A stretch of 34,590 bases of DNA. Source: an uncultured Alsobacter sp. GTDB lineage: Bacteria; Pseudomonadota; Alphaproteobacteria; Rhizobiales; Beijerinckiaceae. Made by a program: the position numbers and the translations under genes. The DNA lies in NCBI RefSeq assembly GCF_945952055.1, contig NZ_CAMFHB010000057.1, positions 1-34,590 on the forward strand, given 5' to 3'. Shown here in pieces: positions 8,108 through 17,580 of this stretch (its first letter is position 1; each line of letters begins with the position of its first letter). Below the pieces are notes generated by a model, which was given only the letters and a program-made list of their open reading frames with translations, was not told the DNA's origin and did not search any database.

Positions 8108-9481
8108 ATGGCGTTCACGGTCGCCATCATCGGCCGGCCGAACGTCGGCAAGTCGACCCTGTTCAACCGGCTGGTCGGCAAGAAGCTCGCGCTCGTCGAC
8201 GACCAGCCGGGCGTCACGCGTGACCGGCGCGCCGGCGAGGGGCGGGTCGGGGACCTGTCCTTCACCATCATCGACACCGCCGGCCTCGAGGACGCGCCCG
8301 ACGCGACGCTCGCCGGCCGCATGCGTGCCCAGACGGAGGAAGCGATCCGCGACGCGGACGCGATCATCTTCGTCATCGACGCGCGCTCCGGCCTCACGCC
8401 CGCCGACCGCCACTTCGCGCAGCTCGTGCGGCGGGCGGACAAGCCCGTCATCCTTCTGGCCAACAAGGCTGAAAGCCGAGCCGGCCAGCTCGAAACCTAC
8501 GAGGCCTTCGGGCTTGGCCTCGGCGATCCCATTCCGTTCTCGGCCGAGCACGGCGAGGGTCTTTCCGATCTCTACGACGCGCTGATCGAGGCGCTGCCTG
8601 AACATACCCAGCCGGAAGCCGAGGAGGATGAGGACGCCGTCGCGGCCGAGCCCGAGGCCGGTATCGAACGTCCGCTGCGCGTCGCCATCGTCGGGCGTCC
8701 CAATGCCGGCAAGTCGACGCTCATCAACCGGCTGATCGGTGAAGACCGCCTGCTGACGGGCCCCGAGGCCGGGATCACCCGCGACAGCATCGGCATCGAC
8801 TGGTCCTGGAAGGGCCGCGCCGTGAAGCTCTTCGACACGGCTGGCATGCGCAAGCGCGCCAAGGTCGAGAGCAAGCTCGAGAAGCTGTCGGTGGCCGACG
8901 GGCTCAGGGCTGTGAAGTTCGCCGAGGTGGTCGTGCTGCTGCTCGACGCCGAGATCCCCTTCGAGAAGCAGGACCTCGCCATCCTCGGGCTGGTGGAACG
9001 CGAGGGCCGGGCGCTCGTCGTCGCCGTCAACAAGTGGGACCTGGTGGCCAGCGATCCGGGGCGCCTGCGCAAGCTCACCGAGGATTCCGAGCGGCTGCTG
9101 TCCAACGTGCGCGGGGCGAAGATCGTCCCGGTCTCGGCCATCACCGGCGAGGGCACCGACAAGCTGATGCAGGCCTGTTTCGACGCGGCGGCCGTGTGGT
9201 CGAAGCGCGTGTCGACGGCCCAGTGCAACAAGTGGCTGTCGCGGGTGCTGGAAACCCATCCGCCACCCGCCGTCGCCGGCCGGCGCATCAAGATCCGCTA
9301 CATGACGCAGGTGAAGGCGCGCCCGCCGCACTTCGCGTTGTTCGGCAACCAGCTGGACGGGCTGCCCGAAAGCTACCTGCGCTACCTCATCAACGGCCTG
9401 CGCGAGGCCTTCGAGCTCCCCGGCACCCCGATCCGCATGAGCCTGCGCACGGGTGACAACCCCTACGACAAGGGGCGGTGA
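8108..9481 (+). CDS. der: ribosome-associated GTPase Der (EngA)
   Basis: 457 residues with two tandem GTPase domains, unique to this family. Domain 1 has the P-loop GRPNVGKST at 9-17, DTAG at 56-59 and NKAE at 119-122. Domain 2 has GRPNAGKST at 196-204, DTAG at 243-246 and NKWD near 307. An acidic linker (about 168-185) joins them, and a C-terminal KH-like domain follows, ending in the family-like [13 protein letters not shown]. Der is essential for maturation of the 50S subunit. A strong GGAGGA ribosome-binding site lies upstream of the ATG. Confidence 0.98.
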   Translation: MAFTVAIIGRPNVGKSTLFNRLVGKKLALVDDQPGVTRDRRAGEGRVGDLSFTIIDTAGLEDAPDATLAGRMRAQTEEAIRDADAIIFVIDARSGLTPADRHFAQLVRRADKPVILLANKAESRAGQLETYEAFGLGLGDPIPFSAEHGEGLSDLYDALIEALPEHTQPEAEEDEDAVAAEPEAGIERPLRVAIVGRPNAGKSTLINRLIGEDRLLTGPEAGITRDSIGIDWSWKGRAVKLFDTAGMRKRAKVESKLEKLSVADGLRAVKFAEVVVLLLDAEIPFEKQDLAILGLVEREGRALVVAVNKWDLVASDPGRLRKLTEDSERLLSNVRGAKIVPVSAITGEGTDKLMQACFDAAAVWSKRVSTAQCNKWLSRVLETHPPPAVAGRRIKIRYMTQVKARPPHFALFGNQLDGLPESYLRYLINGLREAFELPGTPIRMSLRTGDNPYDKGR

Positions 9482-9517
9482 GCCGCCACCTTCTCTCTGC
9501 TCGCTCTATCTCTCCGC

Positions 9518-9605
9518 ACGTCATGCCCGGGCTTGGCCCGGGCAGCCACGACTTGGGATGACCCCGGCAAAGTCGTGGATGGCCGGGCCAGGCCCGGCCA
9601 GGACG
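9518..9605. repeat. REP/RUP-type intergenic palindromic element between convergent genes
   Basis: Two arms of about 36 bases, 9518-9554 and 9570-9605, are inverted copies with a few mismatches. The left arm runs from ACGTCATGCCCGGGC to CCACGACTT and the right arm from AAGTCGTGG to GGCCAGGACG. Each arm is itself palindromic around a GC core (GCCCGGGC-TTG-GCCCGGGC in the left). The wording is typical of dispersed extragenic elements in Rhizobiales genomes. It lies between the convergent der and SDR genes, where it could also stop transcription from both sides. Confidence 0.75.
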
Positions 9606-9643
9606 GAGAGGGGGAGCCTCAGTGACCAGCGCGGCGAAGGCCT

Positions 9644-10384
9644 TCACGCCGGAACGCGATAGTCCTTCACGGACAGGGTCGGGAAGTCGAACAGCCTGCC
9701 GCTCTCCTGCCACGCGGGCTCGGCCATCCTGACGATGTGGGGCGCCAGGTCGTCCGGCGTCTTCAGCGTCAAGGGGTCCTCGCCGGGCATGGCCATTTCC
9801 CGCATCCGCGTGCGCAGCGGGCCCGGATTGACCATCATCACCTTCACCGGGGTCGTTCCGGTCTCGGCCGCATAGGTGCGGCCCAGCGTGTCGAGGGCGG
9901 ACTTGGTGACGGCATAGGGGCCCCAGTAGGCCCGGCCGGCCCAGGAGGCGCCAGACGTCACGAAGATGGCGCGGCCGGCGTCGGATGCGCGCAGCAGCGG
10001 GTCGAGCGACCGGATGAGCCGCCAGTTGGCCGTGACGTTCACGGTCATGATGTCGTCCCAAGCCTTGGGCTCGACATGGCCGAGCGGCGAGATGGGGCCT
10101 AGGATCGCGCCGTTGGCGAGGAAGATGTCGAGCTTGCCCCAGCGCTGGTGGATGGCCGCGCCGAGCCGGTCGTGGGCCTCCATGTCCTTGAGGTCGACGG
10201 GCACCAGCGTGGCCGAGCCGCCGAGCGAGCGGATCTCGTCGTCGAGTTCCTCGAGAGCGCCCTGGGTGCGGGCGAGCGCCACGACATGGGCGCCGGCCCG
10301 GGCGAAGGCGAGCGCGGCAGCGCGGCCGATGCCGCGCGAGGCGCCGGTGACGACCGCGATGCGGTTCTCGAGGGTCTTCGTCAT
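9644..10384 (-). CDS. SDR family NAD(P)-dependent oxidoreductase
   Basis: 246 residues from the ATG at 10382-10384; a GTG four codons earlier (10394-10396) is possible but has no better ribosome-binding site. The Rossmann motif TGASRGIG (13-20) and the catalytic Tyr157 and Lys161 (YAVTK), with a serine in FVTSGAS (144 or 147), define a classical short-chain dehydrogenase. The usual NAG motif reads ANGA. The substrate cannot be assigned. It lies 27 bases after purF on the same strand, a pairing that I recall from other Rhizobiales, and is probably the last gene of that transcript. Confidence 0.9.
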   Translation of the reverse strand: MTKTLENRIAVVTGASRGIGRAAALAFARAGAHVVALARTQGALEELDDEIRSLGGSATLVPVDLKDMEAHDRLGAAIHQRWGKLDIFLANGAILGPISPLGHVEPKAWDDIMTVNVTANWRLIRSLDPLLRASDAGRAIFVTSGASWAGRAYWGPYAVTKSALDTLGRTYAAETGTTPVKVMMVNPGPLRTRMREMAMPGEDPLTLKTPDDLAPHIVRMAEPAWQESGRLFDFPTLSVKDYRVPA

Positions 10385-10411
10385 GGAAGCCTGCACAGGT
10401 GAGGGAAGGAA

Positions 10412-11896
10412 TCAGCCCACTTCGGCCAGCAGCGAAAGCTGCTTGGGGCCTTCGCCGACCGCGTCGGTGATCGGGGTCGGGTAGTCCCCCGTGAAGCAAT
10501 GGTCGGTGAACTGGGGTCGCAGGGGGTTGCGTCCCCGCTCGCCCATGGCCCGGTAGATGCCGTCGACCGAGAGGAACGCCAGGCTGTCGCAGCCGATGTA
10601 GCGGCGCATCTCCTCCAGCGTGTGCGTGGCGGCCAGCAGCTTGTCCTTCTCGGGCGTGTCGATGCCGTAGTAGTCGGGGTGCGTGATCGGCGGGGAGGAG
10701 ATGCGGAAATGCACCTCCTTGGCGCCGGCGTCGCGCATCATCTGCACGATCTTCACCGACGTCGTGCCGCGCACGATGGAGTCGTCGATGAGCACGATGC
10801 GCTTGCCGTCCACCACCGCGCGGTTGGCGCTGTGCTTCATGCGCACGCCGAGCTCGCGCACCGACTGCGTCGGCTGGATGAAGGTGCGGCCGACATAGTG
10901 GTTGCGGATGATGCCGAGTTCGTAGGGGAGGCCGGCGGCCTGGGCGAAGCCGAGCGCCGCGGGCACGCCGGAGTCCGGCACCGGGATCACCACGTCGGCG
11001 TCGACCGGCGATTCCTCGGCCAGCACCGCGCCCATGCGCTTGCGCACCTGGTAGACGGGGCGTCCATGCACCACCGAATCCGGCCGGGCGAAATAGATGA
11101 ACTCGAAGATGCAGGGCCGCGCCGGCAGGTCGCCGAACGGCTTGATCGACTCGATGCCCTCTTCCGAGCAGATGATGATCTCGCCGTTCTCGACGTCGCG
11201 CACGAAGCGCGCGCCGATGATGTCGAGCGCGCAGGTCTCGGAGGCCAGGATGGGATGGCCATCCAGGTCGCCGAGCACCAGCGGTCGGATGCCGAGGGGG
11301 TCGCGGGCGCCCACGAGCTTCTTGTTGGTCAGGCCGACGAAGGCGTAGGCGCCCTCGATCTGCGACAGCGCGTCGATGAAGCGATCGACGAAGCGGTTTT
11401 TCCGGCTGCGCGCGACGAGATGGAGGATGACCTCGGTGTCGGAGGTCGACTGGCACAGCGCGCCGTCGCGCACGAGCTGGCGGCGCAGCGTCAGCCCGTT
11501 GGTGAGGTTGCCGTTGTGGGCCACGGCGAAGCCACCGCCGTCGAGCTCGGCGAAGAGCGGCTGGACGTTGCGCAGGATCGTCTCGCCGGTGGTGGAATAG
11601 CGGACGTGGCCGATGGCGTTCTGGCCCTGTAGACGCGAGATGGTCGCCCGGTCGGAGAAGGTGTCGCCCACCAGGCCCAGCGCCCGTTCCGACTGGAAGC
11701 GCTTGCCGTCGAAGCTGACGATGCCGGCCGCCTCCTGCCCGCGGTGCTGCAGGGCGTGCAGGCCGAGAGCCGTGATGGCGGCGGCGTCGGGATGCCCGTA
11801 GATGCCGAAGACGCCGCACTCCTCGCGGAGCCGGTCGGCCTCGGGATCGAAATCGCCATAGGTCGTCTGTTCGGCGAAGCCGTCACGTGCGCTCAT
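10412..11896 (-). CDS. purF: amidophosphoribosyltransferase
   Basis: 494 residues from the ATG at 11894-11896; the frame extends upstream but into cvpA. The enzyme catalyses the first committed step of purine synthesis, PRPP plus glutamine to phosphoribosylamine. The N-terminal nucleophile is Cys27 in EECGVFG, which implies removal of a 26-residue propeptide as in the Bacillus-type enzyme. GLHALQHRGQEAAG and FAVAHNGNLTN belong to the class II glutaminase domain. VLIDDSIVRGTTS is the PRPP-binding loop of the phosphoribosyltransferase domain. Cysteines are present in SETCALD, IGCDSLAF and HCFTGDYP, but whether they make a full Fe-S ligand set is unclear. Confidence 0.97.
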   Translation of the reverse strand: MSARDGFAEQTTYGDFDPEADRLREECGVFGIYGHPDAAAITALGLHALQHRGQEAAGIVSFDGKRFQSERALGLVGDTFSDRATISRLQGQNAIGHVRYSTTGETILRNVQPLFAELDGGGFAVAHNGNLTNGLTLRRQLVRDGALCQSTSDTEVILHLVARSRKNRFVDRFIDALSQIEGAYAFVGLTNKKLVGARDPLGIRPLVLGDLDGHPILASETCALDIIGARFVRDVENGEIIICSEEGIESIKPFGDLPARPCIFEFIYFARPDSVVHGRPVYQVRKRMGAVLAEESPVDADVVIPVPDSGVPAALGFAQAAGLPYELGIIRNHYVGRTFIQPTQSVRELGVRMKHSANRAVVDGKRIVLIDDSIVRGTTSVKIVQMMRDAGAKEVHFRISSPPITHPDYYGIDTPEKDKLLAATHTLEEMRRYIGCDSLAFLSVDGIYRAMGERGRNPLRPQFTDHCFTGDYPTPITDAVGEGPKQLSLLAEVG

Positions 11897-11928
11897 GCTG
11901 GCCTCATATGGCCCCGGAGGGCCTGCTT

Positions 11929-12648
11929 TCAACGCTTCGGGAGGCTGCCGCTGGCTGCGGCACCGGTCACGAGCTGCTGAAGGGTTTGCTGTTCCGCCTG
12001 CTTGTAAAGCGGGGCGGCGCCGTTGTCCGTCTTTTTCTGACCGTTCGCAGGTCCGGTATTCGCCGGAGGCACGGGTGCCGGGCCTGTCGGAGCCGCCGAC
12101 GGCTCGCTCGGATCGCCCTGGTTGCGGTTGCGGTTCTTCCACTTCGAGATGAACCCTTCGGGGTCGTCCGGCAGCAGGGCGATGATCTGGTCGCCGGTCT
12201 CCTTCAGCACGGGCCGGAGCTTGGCGGTGCGGACCCAGTCGGGCTGCTGCTTCTCGCCCACGAGCTTGTCGAAGAAGACGAAGGCGATGACGGCGATGAG
12301 CAGGCCGCGCGCCGCGCCGAACAGGAAGCCCAGGGTCCTGTCGAGCGCGCCGATGCGCGAATCCAGGATGAGGTCGGAGAGCTTCACCGTGATGAAGGAG
12401 ACGATCACCAGGGTGCCGAGGAACACCGCCGCGATCGAGGCGGCGAGCGCCAGCTGCGCGTTGGGGATGTATTCCTTGGCGAAGGGCAGGACGGCGGGGT
12501 GCAGCGCATAGGCGGCGGCGGCTGCCGCGACCCAGGAGGCGATCGCCAGGACTTCGCGGGTGAACCCGCGCACTGCCGCCAGAAGCGCCGAGATGAGAAC
12601 CACGCCGAGAACGACGAGATCCAGGGCGGAGACCGGGAGATTGTTCAT
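11929..12648 (-). CDS. cvpA: CvpA family membrane protein
   Basis: 239 residues. Four hydrophobic helices in the first 130 residues (around 8-28, 32-52, 66-90, 103-125) contain the CvpA signature ALDLVVLGVV, AAVRGFTREVL and DRTLGFLFGAARG. A cytoplasmic tail from about 170 is rich in Pro, Ala, Asn and Gln and looks disordered. E. coli CvpA is named for colicin V production and has been linked to envelope stress and bile resistance. In both E. coli and here it lies directly upstream of purF (32 bases), a widely conserved pairing. The tail is longer than in the E. coli protein. Confidence 0.93.
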   Translation of the reverse strand: MNNLPVSALDLVVLGVVLISALLAAVRGFTREVLAIASWVAAAAAAYALHPAVLPFAKEYIPNAQLALAASIAAVFLGTLVIVSFITVKLSDLILDSRIGALDRTLGFLFGAARGLLIAVIAFVFFDKLVGEKQQPDWVRTAKLRPVLKETGDQIIALLPDDPEGFISKWKNRNRNQGDPSEPSAAPTGPAPVPPANTGPANGQKKTDNGAAPLYKQAEQQTLQQLVTGAAASGSLPKR

Positions 12649-12717
12649 GCGTTCTCGCGAAGACGTGGGCTCGACCAGCGTCTTATAGCCACGCCGATCC
12701 TGCGCGTCACGCGCGCA

Positions 12718-14121
12718 TCAGCCTTCCCGGCGCGAGCGTCCACCGCCGCGTGCCGCGATTCCGGCCACCAGGTCCGTGATGTCGCCCGCCGCCTCGATCG
12801 CGATGGGAGGCCGCCCGGCGCTCTCCAGCCCCGCCCGGGGCGCCATTGCCGAGGAAAATCCAAGCTTTGCGGCCTCCTTGAGCCGCGCCGCGGCCTGGCT
12901 CACCGGGCGCAGCGCGCCGGTGAGCGCGACCTCGCCCATGTAGACGCGGTCGGGGGGCAGGGGGGCGCCGGACAAAGAGGAGACCAGGGCCGCGGCCGCG
13001 GCGACGTCCGCCGCCGGCTCGTTGATTCGCAGGCCGCCGGCCACGTTCAGGTAGACGTCGTGCTGTCCGAGCTTCAGCCCGGCATGGGCCTCCAGCACCG
13101 CGATCACCATGGACAGCCGGCTGGGATCCCAGCCGACGACGGCCCGCCGCGGCGTGCCGAGCGCCGTCGGGGCCACCAGGGCCTGGAACTCGACCAGGAG
13201 GGGGCGGGTGCCCTCCATCGCGGCGAAGACCGCGGTGCCGGGCGAACTGGTGTCGCGGCCCGCCAGGAAGAGGGCGGACGGGTTGGCGACCTCGGCGAGA
13301 CCGAGGCCCGTCATCTCGAACACGCCGATCTCGTCGGTCGGCCCGAAGCGGTTCTTCACCGCGCGCAGGATGCGGAACTGGTGGGCGCCGTCGCCCTCGA
13401 AGGACACCACCGCGTCGACCATGTGCTCGACCACGCGCGGCCCGGCGATCTGCCCGTCCTTGGTGACGTGGCCGACCAGGATCACGGCCGCGCCGCTGGT
13501 CTTGGCGTAGCGGATCAGGATCTGCGCCGCGCCGCGCACCTGCGAGACGGTGCCGGGCGCCGACTCCACCGTGTCGGTCCACATGGTCTGAATCGAATCG
13601 ATGACCACGAGCCGCGGTGGCGCCCCGGACGACAGCGTGGCGACGATGTCCTCGACGCTCGTCTCGGCCGCGAGTTCGACCGGCGCGTGCGCGAGTGCCA
13701 GGCGCTCGGCGCGCAGCCGCACCTGGCCGGTCGCCTCCTCGCCGGAGATGTAGACCACGCGATGGCCGCCGCTCCCCAGGGCCGCGCAGGCCTGCATCAG
13801 CAGCGTCGACTTGCCGATGCCCGGGTCGCCGCCGAGCAGGATCACCGATCCTTTGACGAAGCCTCCGCCCGTGACGCGGTCGAGCTCGGCGATGCCCGAG
13901 GCCACGCGCGGCGCCTCCTTCTGCTCGCCGGTCAGGCCCTCGAGCGGGAAGACGCGCCCGCGCCCGCGCCCGGCCTTGGGCGCGGGGCCCGACGCGGTCG
14001 GGGGCCCGGAGGCCTCCTCGGCGATGCTGTTCCAGTCGCCGCAGGACTCGCAGCGGCCCTGCCAGCGGCCGTAGACCGCACCGCAATTCTGGCAGACGAA
14101 GGCGATCGAGCGTTTGGCCAT
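12718..14121 (-). CDS. radA: DNA repair protein RadA
   Basis: 467 residues with the complete RadA layout. An N-terminal zinc finger has Cys10, Cys13, Cys24 and Cys27. A RecA-like ATPase follows with Walker A GGDPGIGKST (97-106), Walker B LVVIDSIQT and the RadA-specific KNRFG (256-260). The C-terminal Lon-protease-like domain holds DVYLNVAGGLRI and VYMGEVALTGALRPV and acts as a scaffold. RadA drives branch migration of recombination intermediates. The ATG (14119-14121) shares one base with the alr stop (TGATG), so translation is coupled. The gene order alr-radA-cvpA-purF matches other Alphaproteobacteria. Confidence 0.97.
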   Translation of the reverse strand: MAKRSIAFVCQNCGAVYGRWQGRCESCGDWNSIAEEASGPPTASGPAPKAGRGRGRVFPLEGLTGEQKEAPRVASGIAELDRVTGGGFVKGSVILLGGDPGIGKSTLLMQACAALGSGGHRVVYISGEEATGQVRLRAERLALAHAPVELAAETSVEDIVATLSSGAPPRLVVIDSIQTMWTDTVESAPGTVSQVRGAAQILIRYAKTSGAAVILVGHVTKDGQIAGPRVVEHMVDAVVSFEGDGAHQFRILRAVKNRFGPTDEIGVFEMTGLGLAEVANPSALFLAGRDTSSPGTAVFAAMEGTRPLLVEFQALVAPTALGTPRRAVVGWDPSRLSMVIAVLEAHAGLKLGQHDVYLNVAGGLRINEPAADVAAAAALVSSLSGAPLPPDRVYMGEVALTGALRPVSQAAARLKEAAKLGFSSAMAPRAGLESAGRPPIAIEAAGDITDLVAGIAARGGGRSRREG

Positions 14122-15230
14122 CAGCGGACGATCCGGCGCGTGTAGCGCGATCCCAGGTTGGTGAGGATCTCGTAGCCGACGGTGCCGGCCCGTTCCCCGA
14201 CATCATCGATCTCGAGGCCGTCCCCGATCAGCGTGACCACGTCGCCGCGCCGGGACGCGGCTGCCGGCGCTTCCGTCACGTCGATGACGATCAGGTCCAT
14301 GGAGACGCGGCCGGCGATGGGGCAGGAGACCCCGGCGACGAGCGCCAGGCCGCCCGGCTTGTCGTCGGCGCCGAAGGCGGAGCGCGGGTAGCCGTCGGCA
14401 TAGCCCACCGAGATGGTGGCCAGCCGGCGCGGGCCCCTGGCGGTCCAGCGGGCGTTGTAGCCGACCGTGGCCCCCGCCTCGACCTCGCGGACCTGGACGA
14501 TCGTCGCCTCCAGCGTCACGACGGGGCGCATGGGGTTGGGCCTGCCCGGCGTGGGATTGCCACCGTAGAGCGCATAGCCGGGCCGCGACAGGTCGTGCAG
14601 GGCGCCGGCCCCCAGGAACAGGCCCGAGGAGTTGGCGAGGCTGCCCGGCACGCCGGGCGCCAGGGCGCGAGCCGCGGCGAAGGCCGCGATCTGCCGCGCG
14701 TTGATGGCATCGTCGGCGATCTCGGCGGACACGAAGTGGCTCATGAGCAGGGCCGGCGTCATCCGCCGGAGAGCCTCGGGCAGGGCCTGCGGGGGCAACC
14801 CCAGCCTGTTCATGCCGGTGTCGACGTGCAGGGCGGCGGGCGGGGCGGAGGATTCGCCTTGGGCAAAGGACGTCCACTCCTCGATCTCGTCCAGCGAGCC
14901 GAGAACCGGCCGCAGGCGCGCGGCGGCGTAGTCGCCGGCCGATCCGGGCCGCAGGCCGTTGAGGACGTACACCGTGGCGTCCGGCGCGAGGGCGCGGACG
15001 CGGCTGCCTTCGTCGAGGTGGGCCACGAAGAAGGTGTCGCAGCCCGCCCCGACCAGCGCGGGAACGGCGGCATCGACGCCGATCCCGTAGGCGTCCGCCT
15101 TGACGGCGGCGGCGCATCGCCCGGGCGCGGCACGCCCCGCCAGCAGGCGCCAGTTGGCCGCGATGGCCCCGGCGTCGATCGTGAGGACGGCGGCCGGCAG
15201 GCCGCCCGGTGCGGGACCGGACCGGCTCAC
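14121..15230 (-). CDS. alr: alanine racemase
   Basis: 369 residues from the GTG at 15228-15230, which overlaps the dnaB stop by four bases (GTGA); the longer frame upstream lies inside dnaB. The PLP lysine is Lys44 in AAVKADAYG, and the second catalytic base is the tyrosine in VGYNARW. The substrate-site motifs HVDTGMNRLG, RPGYALYGGNP and GRVSMDL are present. The enzyme interconverts L- and D-alanine for peptidoglycan. The N-terminus is short and starts close to the first strand (VLTIDAGAIAANW), as usual. It is coupled to dnaB upstream and radA downstream. Confidence 0.96.
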   Translation of the reverse strand: MSRSGPAPGGLPAAVLTIDAGAIAANWRLLAGRAAPGRCAAAVKADAYGIGVDAAVPALVGAGCDTFFVAHLDEGSRVRALAPDATVYVLNGLRPGSAGDYAAARLRPVLGSLDEIEEWTSFAQGESSAPPAALHVDTGMNRLGLPPQALPEALRRMTPALLMSHFVSAEIADDAINARQIAAFAAARALAPGVPGSLANSSGLFLGAGALHDLSRPGYALYGGNPTPGRPNPMRPVVTLEATIVQVREVEAGATVGYNARWTARGPRRLATISVGYADGYPRSAFGADDKPGGLALVAGVSCPIAGRVSMDLIVIDVTEAPAAASRRGDVVTLIGDGLEIDDVGERAGTVGYEILTNLGSRYTRRIVR

Positions 15231-16711
15231 TCGCCCATCCGGTCGGGCAGGCCGTCCTCCCTGGCGAGGTTGCTGAAGCGCGTGATGTCGGCGTCGAAGT
15301 GCAGGGGCACGGTGCCGGTGGGTCCGTGGCGCTGCTTGCCGATGATCACCTCGGCACGCCCGTGGACCTGTTCCATCTCGGCCTGCCACTTGAAGTGCTC
15401 CTCGGTGCCGGGCTTCGGCTCCTTGTTCTTGAGGTAGTACTCCTCGCGGTAGATGAAGAGCACGACGTCGGCGTCCTGCTCGATCGAGCCCGATTCACGC
15501 AGGTCGGCGAGCTGGGGGCGCTTGTCGTCGCGGTTCTCCACCTGGCGGGAGAGCTGCGACAGCGCGATGATGGGCACGGAGAGTTCCTTGGCCAGCGCCT
15601 TCAGGCCGGTGGTGATCTCGGTGAGTTCCTGCACACGGTTCTCGCCCTTCTTGGACGAGCCGGAGAGCAGCTGGAGGTAGTCGACCACCAGCATGTCCAG
15701 GCCCTTCTGGCGCTTCAGGCGCCGCGCCCGCGCGGTGAGCTGGGCGATCGAGATGCCGCCGGTCTGGTCGATGTAGAAGGGCAGGCGCTCCATCTCGCGC
15801 GCCGCTTCGGCCACGCGGCGGAAGTCGTCGTCGGTGATCTCGCCGCGGCGGATCTTGTAGGAGGCGACGCCCGACTGCTCGGCGACGATACGGGTGGCGA
15901 GCTGCTCGCTCGACATTTCCAGCGAGAAGAAGCCGACGATGCCGCCGTCCAGGCGCTTGATCGCGCCGTCCGGCTGGCGTTCGCCCACATAGGACTTCGC
16001 CACGTTGAAGGCGATGTTGGTGACCAGCGACGTCTTGCCCATGGCGGGGCGGGCCGCCAGCACGATCAGGTCGGAGGGCTGCAGGCCGCCCATCATCCGG
16101 TCGAGGTCGCTGAGGCCCGTCGAGATGCCGGAGAGCTTGCGCTCCCGCTTGAAGGCCTCCGCGGCCATGTCGATGGCGCCGCGCAGCGCGTGCGAGAAGG
16201 TCTGGAAGCCACCCTCGTAGCGCCCCTTCTCGGCCAGTTCGTAGAGCTTGCGCTCGGCGTCCTCGATCTGCTTGCGCGGCGGTTCGTCGACCGGGGCGTC
16301 ATAGGCCACGTTGACGAGATCCTCGCCGATCACGATGAGCTGCCGGCGCATCGCGAGGTCGTAGATGGTGCGGCCGTAGTCCTCGGCGTTGATGACCGTG
16401 GTGGCTTCGGCGGCCAGGCGCGCGAGGTATTGCGAGACGGTGAGGCCGCCGAGATCCTGGTCGCCCAGGAACGTCTTGAGCGTGATCGGGGTGGCGATCT
16501 TGCCGCTGCGGATCAGCGAGGACGACACCTCGAAGATGCGCCGGTGCACGTCCTCGGAGAAGTGCCCGGGCTCCAGGAAGTCGGACACCCGGTAGAAGGC
16601 TTCGTTGTTGACGAGAATGGCGCCCAGCAGCGCCTGCTCCGCCTCGATGTTGTGAGGGGCGGTGCGGTACTGGGGCTCGGGCGTCGGAACGGAAGCGAGG
16701 GGATAGGCCAT
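15227..16711 (-). CDS. dnaB: replicative DNA helicase DnaB
   Basis: 494 residues from the ATG at 16709-16711; a 20-residue upstream extension has no support. The N-terminal collar domain begins at APHNIEAEQALLGAIL. A linker and the RecA-like domain follow, with Walker A AARPAMGKTS (219-228), Walker B MLVVDYLQL, and the family motifs SQLSRQVENRDDKRPQLADLR and SGSIEQDADVV. The hexamer unwinds DNA ahead of the fork and interacts with primase. No intein interrupts the P-loop. A weak TACCCT about 30 bases upstream of the ATG may be the -10 of its own promoter. Confidence 0.98.
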   Translation of the reverse strand: MAYPLASVPTPEPQYRTAPHNIEAEQALLGAILVNNEAFYRVSDFLEPGHFSEDVHRRIFEVSSSLIRSGKIATPITLKTFLGDQDLGGLTVSQYLARLAAEATTVINAEDYGRTIYDLAMRRQLIVIGEDLVNVAYDAPVDEPPRKQIEDAERKLYELAEKGRYEGGFQTFSHALRGAIDMAAEAFKRERKLSGISTGLSDLDRMMGGLQPSDLIVLAARPAMGKTSLVTNIAFNVAKSYVGERQPDGAIKRLDGGIVGFFSLEMSSEQLATRIVAEQSGVASYKIRRGEITDDDFRRVAEAAREMERLPFYIDQTGGISIAQLTARARRLKRQKGLDMLVVDYLQLLSGSSKKGENRVQELTEITTGLKALAKELSVPIIALSQLSRQVENRDDKRPQLADLRESGSIEQDADVVLFIYREEYYLKNKEPKPGTEEHFKWQAEMEQVHGRAEVIIGKQRHGPTGTVPLHFDADITRFSNLAREDGLPDRMGE

Positions 16712-16989
16712 GGTCGAATCGGATCTCGTGAAGCACCGAGGGTAGCACCGGGAGGGGCGTTCATGTGGCACGCCGCGAGGGGCCGGTCGATGGGCCGGCG
16801 CGCTTGTCCCCGTTGGTCACAGATCCGGTGTGAAAGGGAGGGGCGTGCGGGCGCTTGTGAGTTGACGCGGACGCCCCGGCATGGGTCGGGCCGAGCGGCT
16901 CCGGGGCCCCCGCGCGGGCGCTGCGGCAGCCCAAAGAAAAAGCCCCGGGGTCGCCCCCGGGGCTCGTGCGTGCGCCGAAAAGCGCAGGA
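16712..16989. other. intergenic region, rplI / dnaB
   Basis: 278 bases. The rplI end carries the strong terminator at 16932-16964. The rest is the upstream region of dnaB; it has several GC-rich short palindromes but no clear consensus promoter, no repeat and no RNA gene. The terminator shows that dnaB-alr-radA is transcribed separately from the ribosomal-protein operon. Confidence 0.5.
16932..16964 (-). terminator. intrinsic terminator after rplI
   Basis: On the minus strand AGCCCCGGGG, loop GCGA, CCCCGGGGCT form a perfect 10-bp stem (16941-16964) followed by TTTTTCTTT. The stem is 26 bases past the rplI stop codon. This is the clearest Rho-independent terminator in the window and closes the rpsF-rpsR-DUF2232-rplI transcript. 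Confidence 0.9.
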
Positions 16990-17553
16990 TCAGCGGTCGT
17001 CGCCCTCGGCGTCGGCCAGCGCCGCGCCGACCTCGAGGCCGAGGTCGTCGAGGTTGGTCTCTTCGCGGGTGAAGACGTTTTCGCCGCGGGTCTGGCGCTC
17101 GGCTTCCTCGGGGCTGCGGGCGACGTTGATCGTCACCGTCACCTCGACGTCGCCGTGCAGGTGGACCGGCACGGTGTGGAGGCCGATCGTCTTGATCGGG
17201 GTGTTGAGCACGATCTGCTGGCGGGTGATCGAGTAGCCGGCGGCGGAGATGATGTCCGCGAGGTCACGGGTCGCCACCGAGCCGTAGAGCTGGCCCATCT
17301 CGCCCGCCTGGCGGATGATCGTGAAGCTCTGGCCGTCGAGCTTCTCGCCCACGCCCTTGGCGGCGCTGCGGGCTTCGGCGTTGCGGGCCTCGAGCTGGGC
17401 GCGCGTGGCCTCGAACTTGGCCTTGTTCGTCGCGGTGGCGCGCAGGGCCTTGCCGCGCGGCAGCAGGAAGTTGCGGGCATAGCCGTCCTTCACGCGGACG
17501 GTGTCGCCCATGTGGCCGAGCTTGCCGACGCGTTCGAGCAGGATGACTTCCAT
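16990..17553 (-). CDS. rplI: 50S ribosomal protein L9
   Basis: 187 residues. The N-terminal rRNA-binding domain ([32 protein letters not shown]) is textbook L9, followed by the long connecting helix ([19 protein letters not shown]) and the C-terminal domain ([13 protein letters not shown]). Bacterial L9 is usually near 150 residues; this one has an extra acidic tail from about 150 (Asp/Glu-rich, ending EGDDR), as in many Alphaproteobacteria. L9 bridges ribosomes in polysomes and helps fidelity. A good AAGGAG precedes the ATG. Confidence 0.97.
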   Translation of the reverse strand: MEVILLERVGKLGHMGDTVRVKDGYARNFLLPRGKALRATATNKAKFEATRAQLEARNAEARSAAKGVGEKLDGQSFTIIRQAGEMGQLYGSVATRDLADIISAAGYSITRQQIVLNTPIKTIGLHTVPVHLHGDVEVTVTINVARSPEEAERQTRGENVFTREETNLDDLGLEVGAALADAEGDDR

Positions 17554-17580
17554 GGGTACTCTCCTTTGTGTGACCGATGA

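Noticed and set aside
9390-11819. Very long (809-codon) minus-strand open frame spanning the SDR and purF genes
   Set aside because: It runs out of frame through two well-recognised genes and its translation is mostly Arg, Pro, Ala and Gly, the usual by-product of GC-rich coding sequence.
11887-14145. 752-codon plus-strand open frame antisense to cvpA and radA
   Set aside because: It is fully antisense to genes with clear motifs, and its composition (Arg, Gly, His, Asp) has no recognisable domain.
15209-17236. 675-codon plus-strand open frame antisense to dnaB and rplI
   Set aside because: Antisense shadow of conserved genes; no domain or start-site support.
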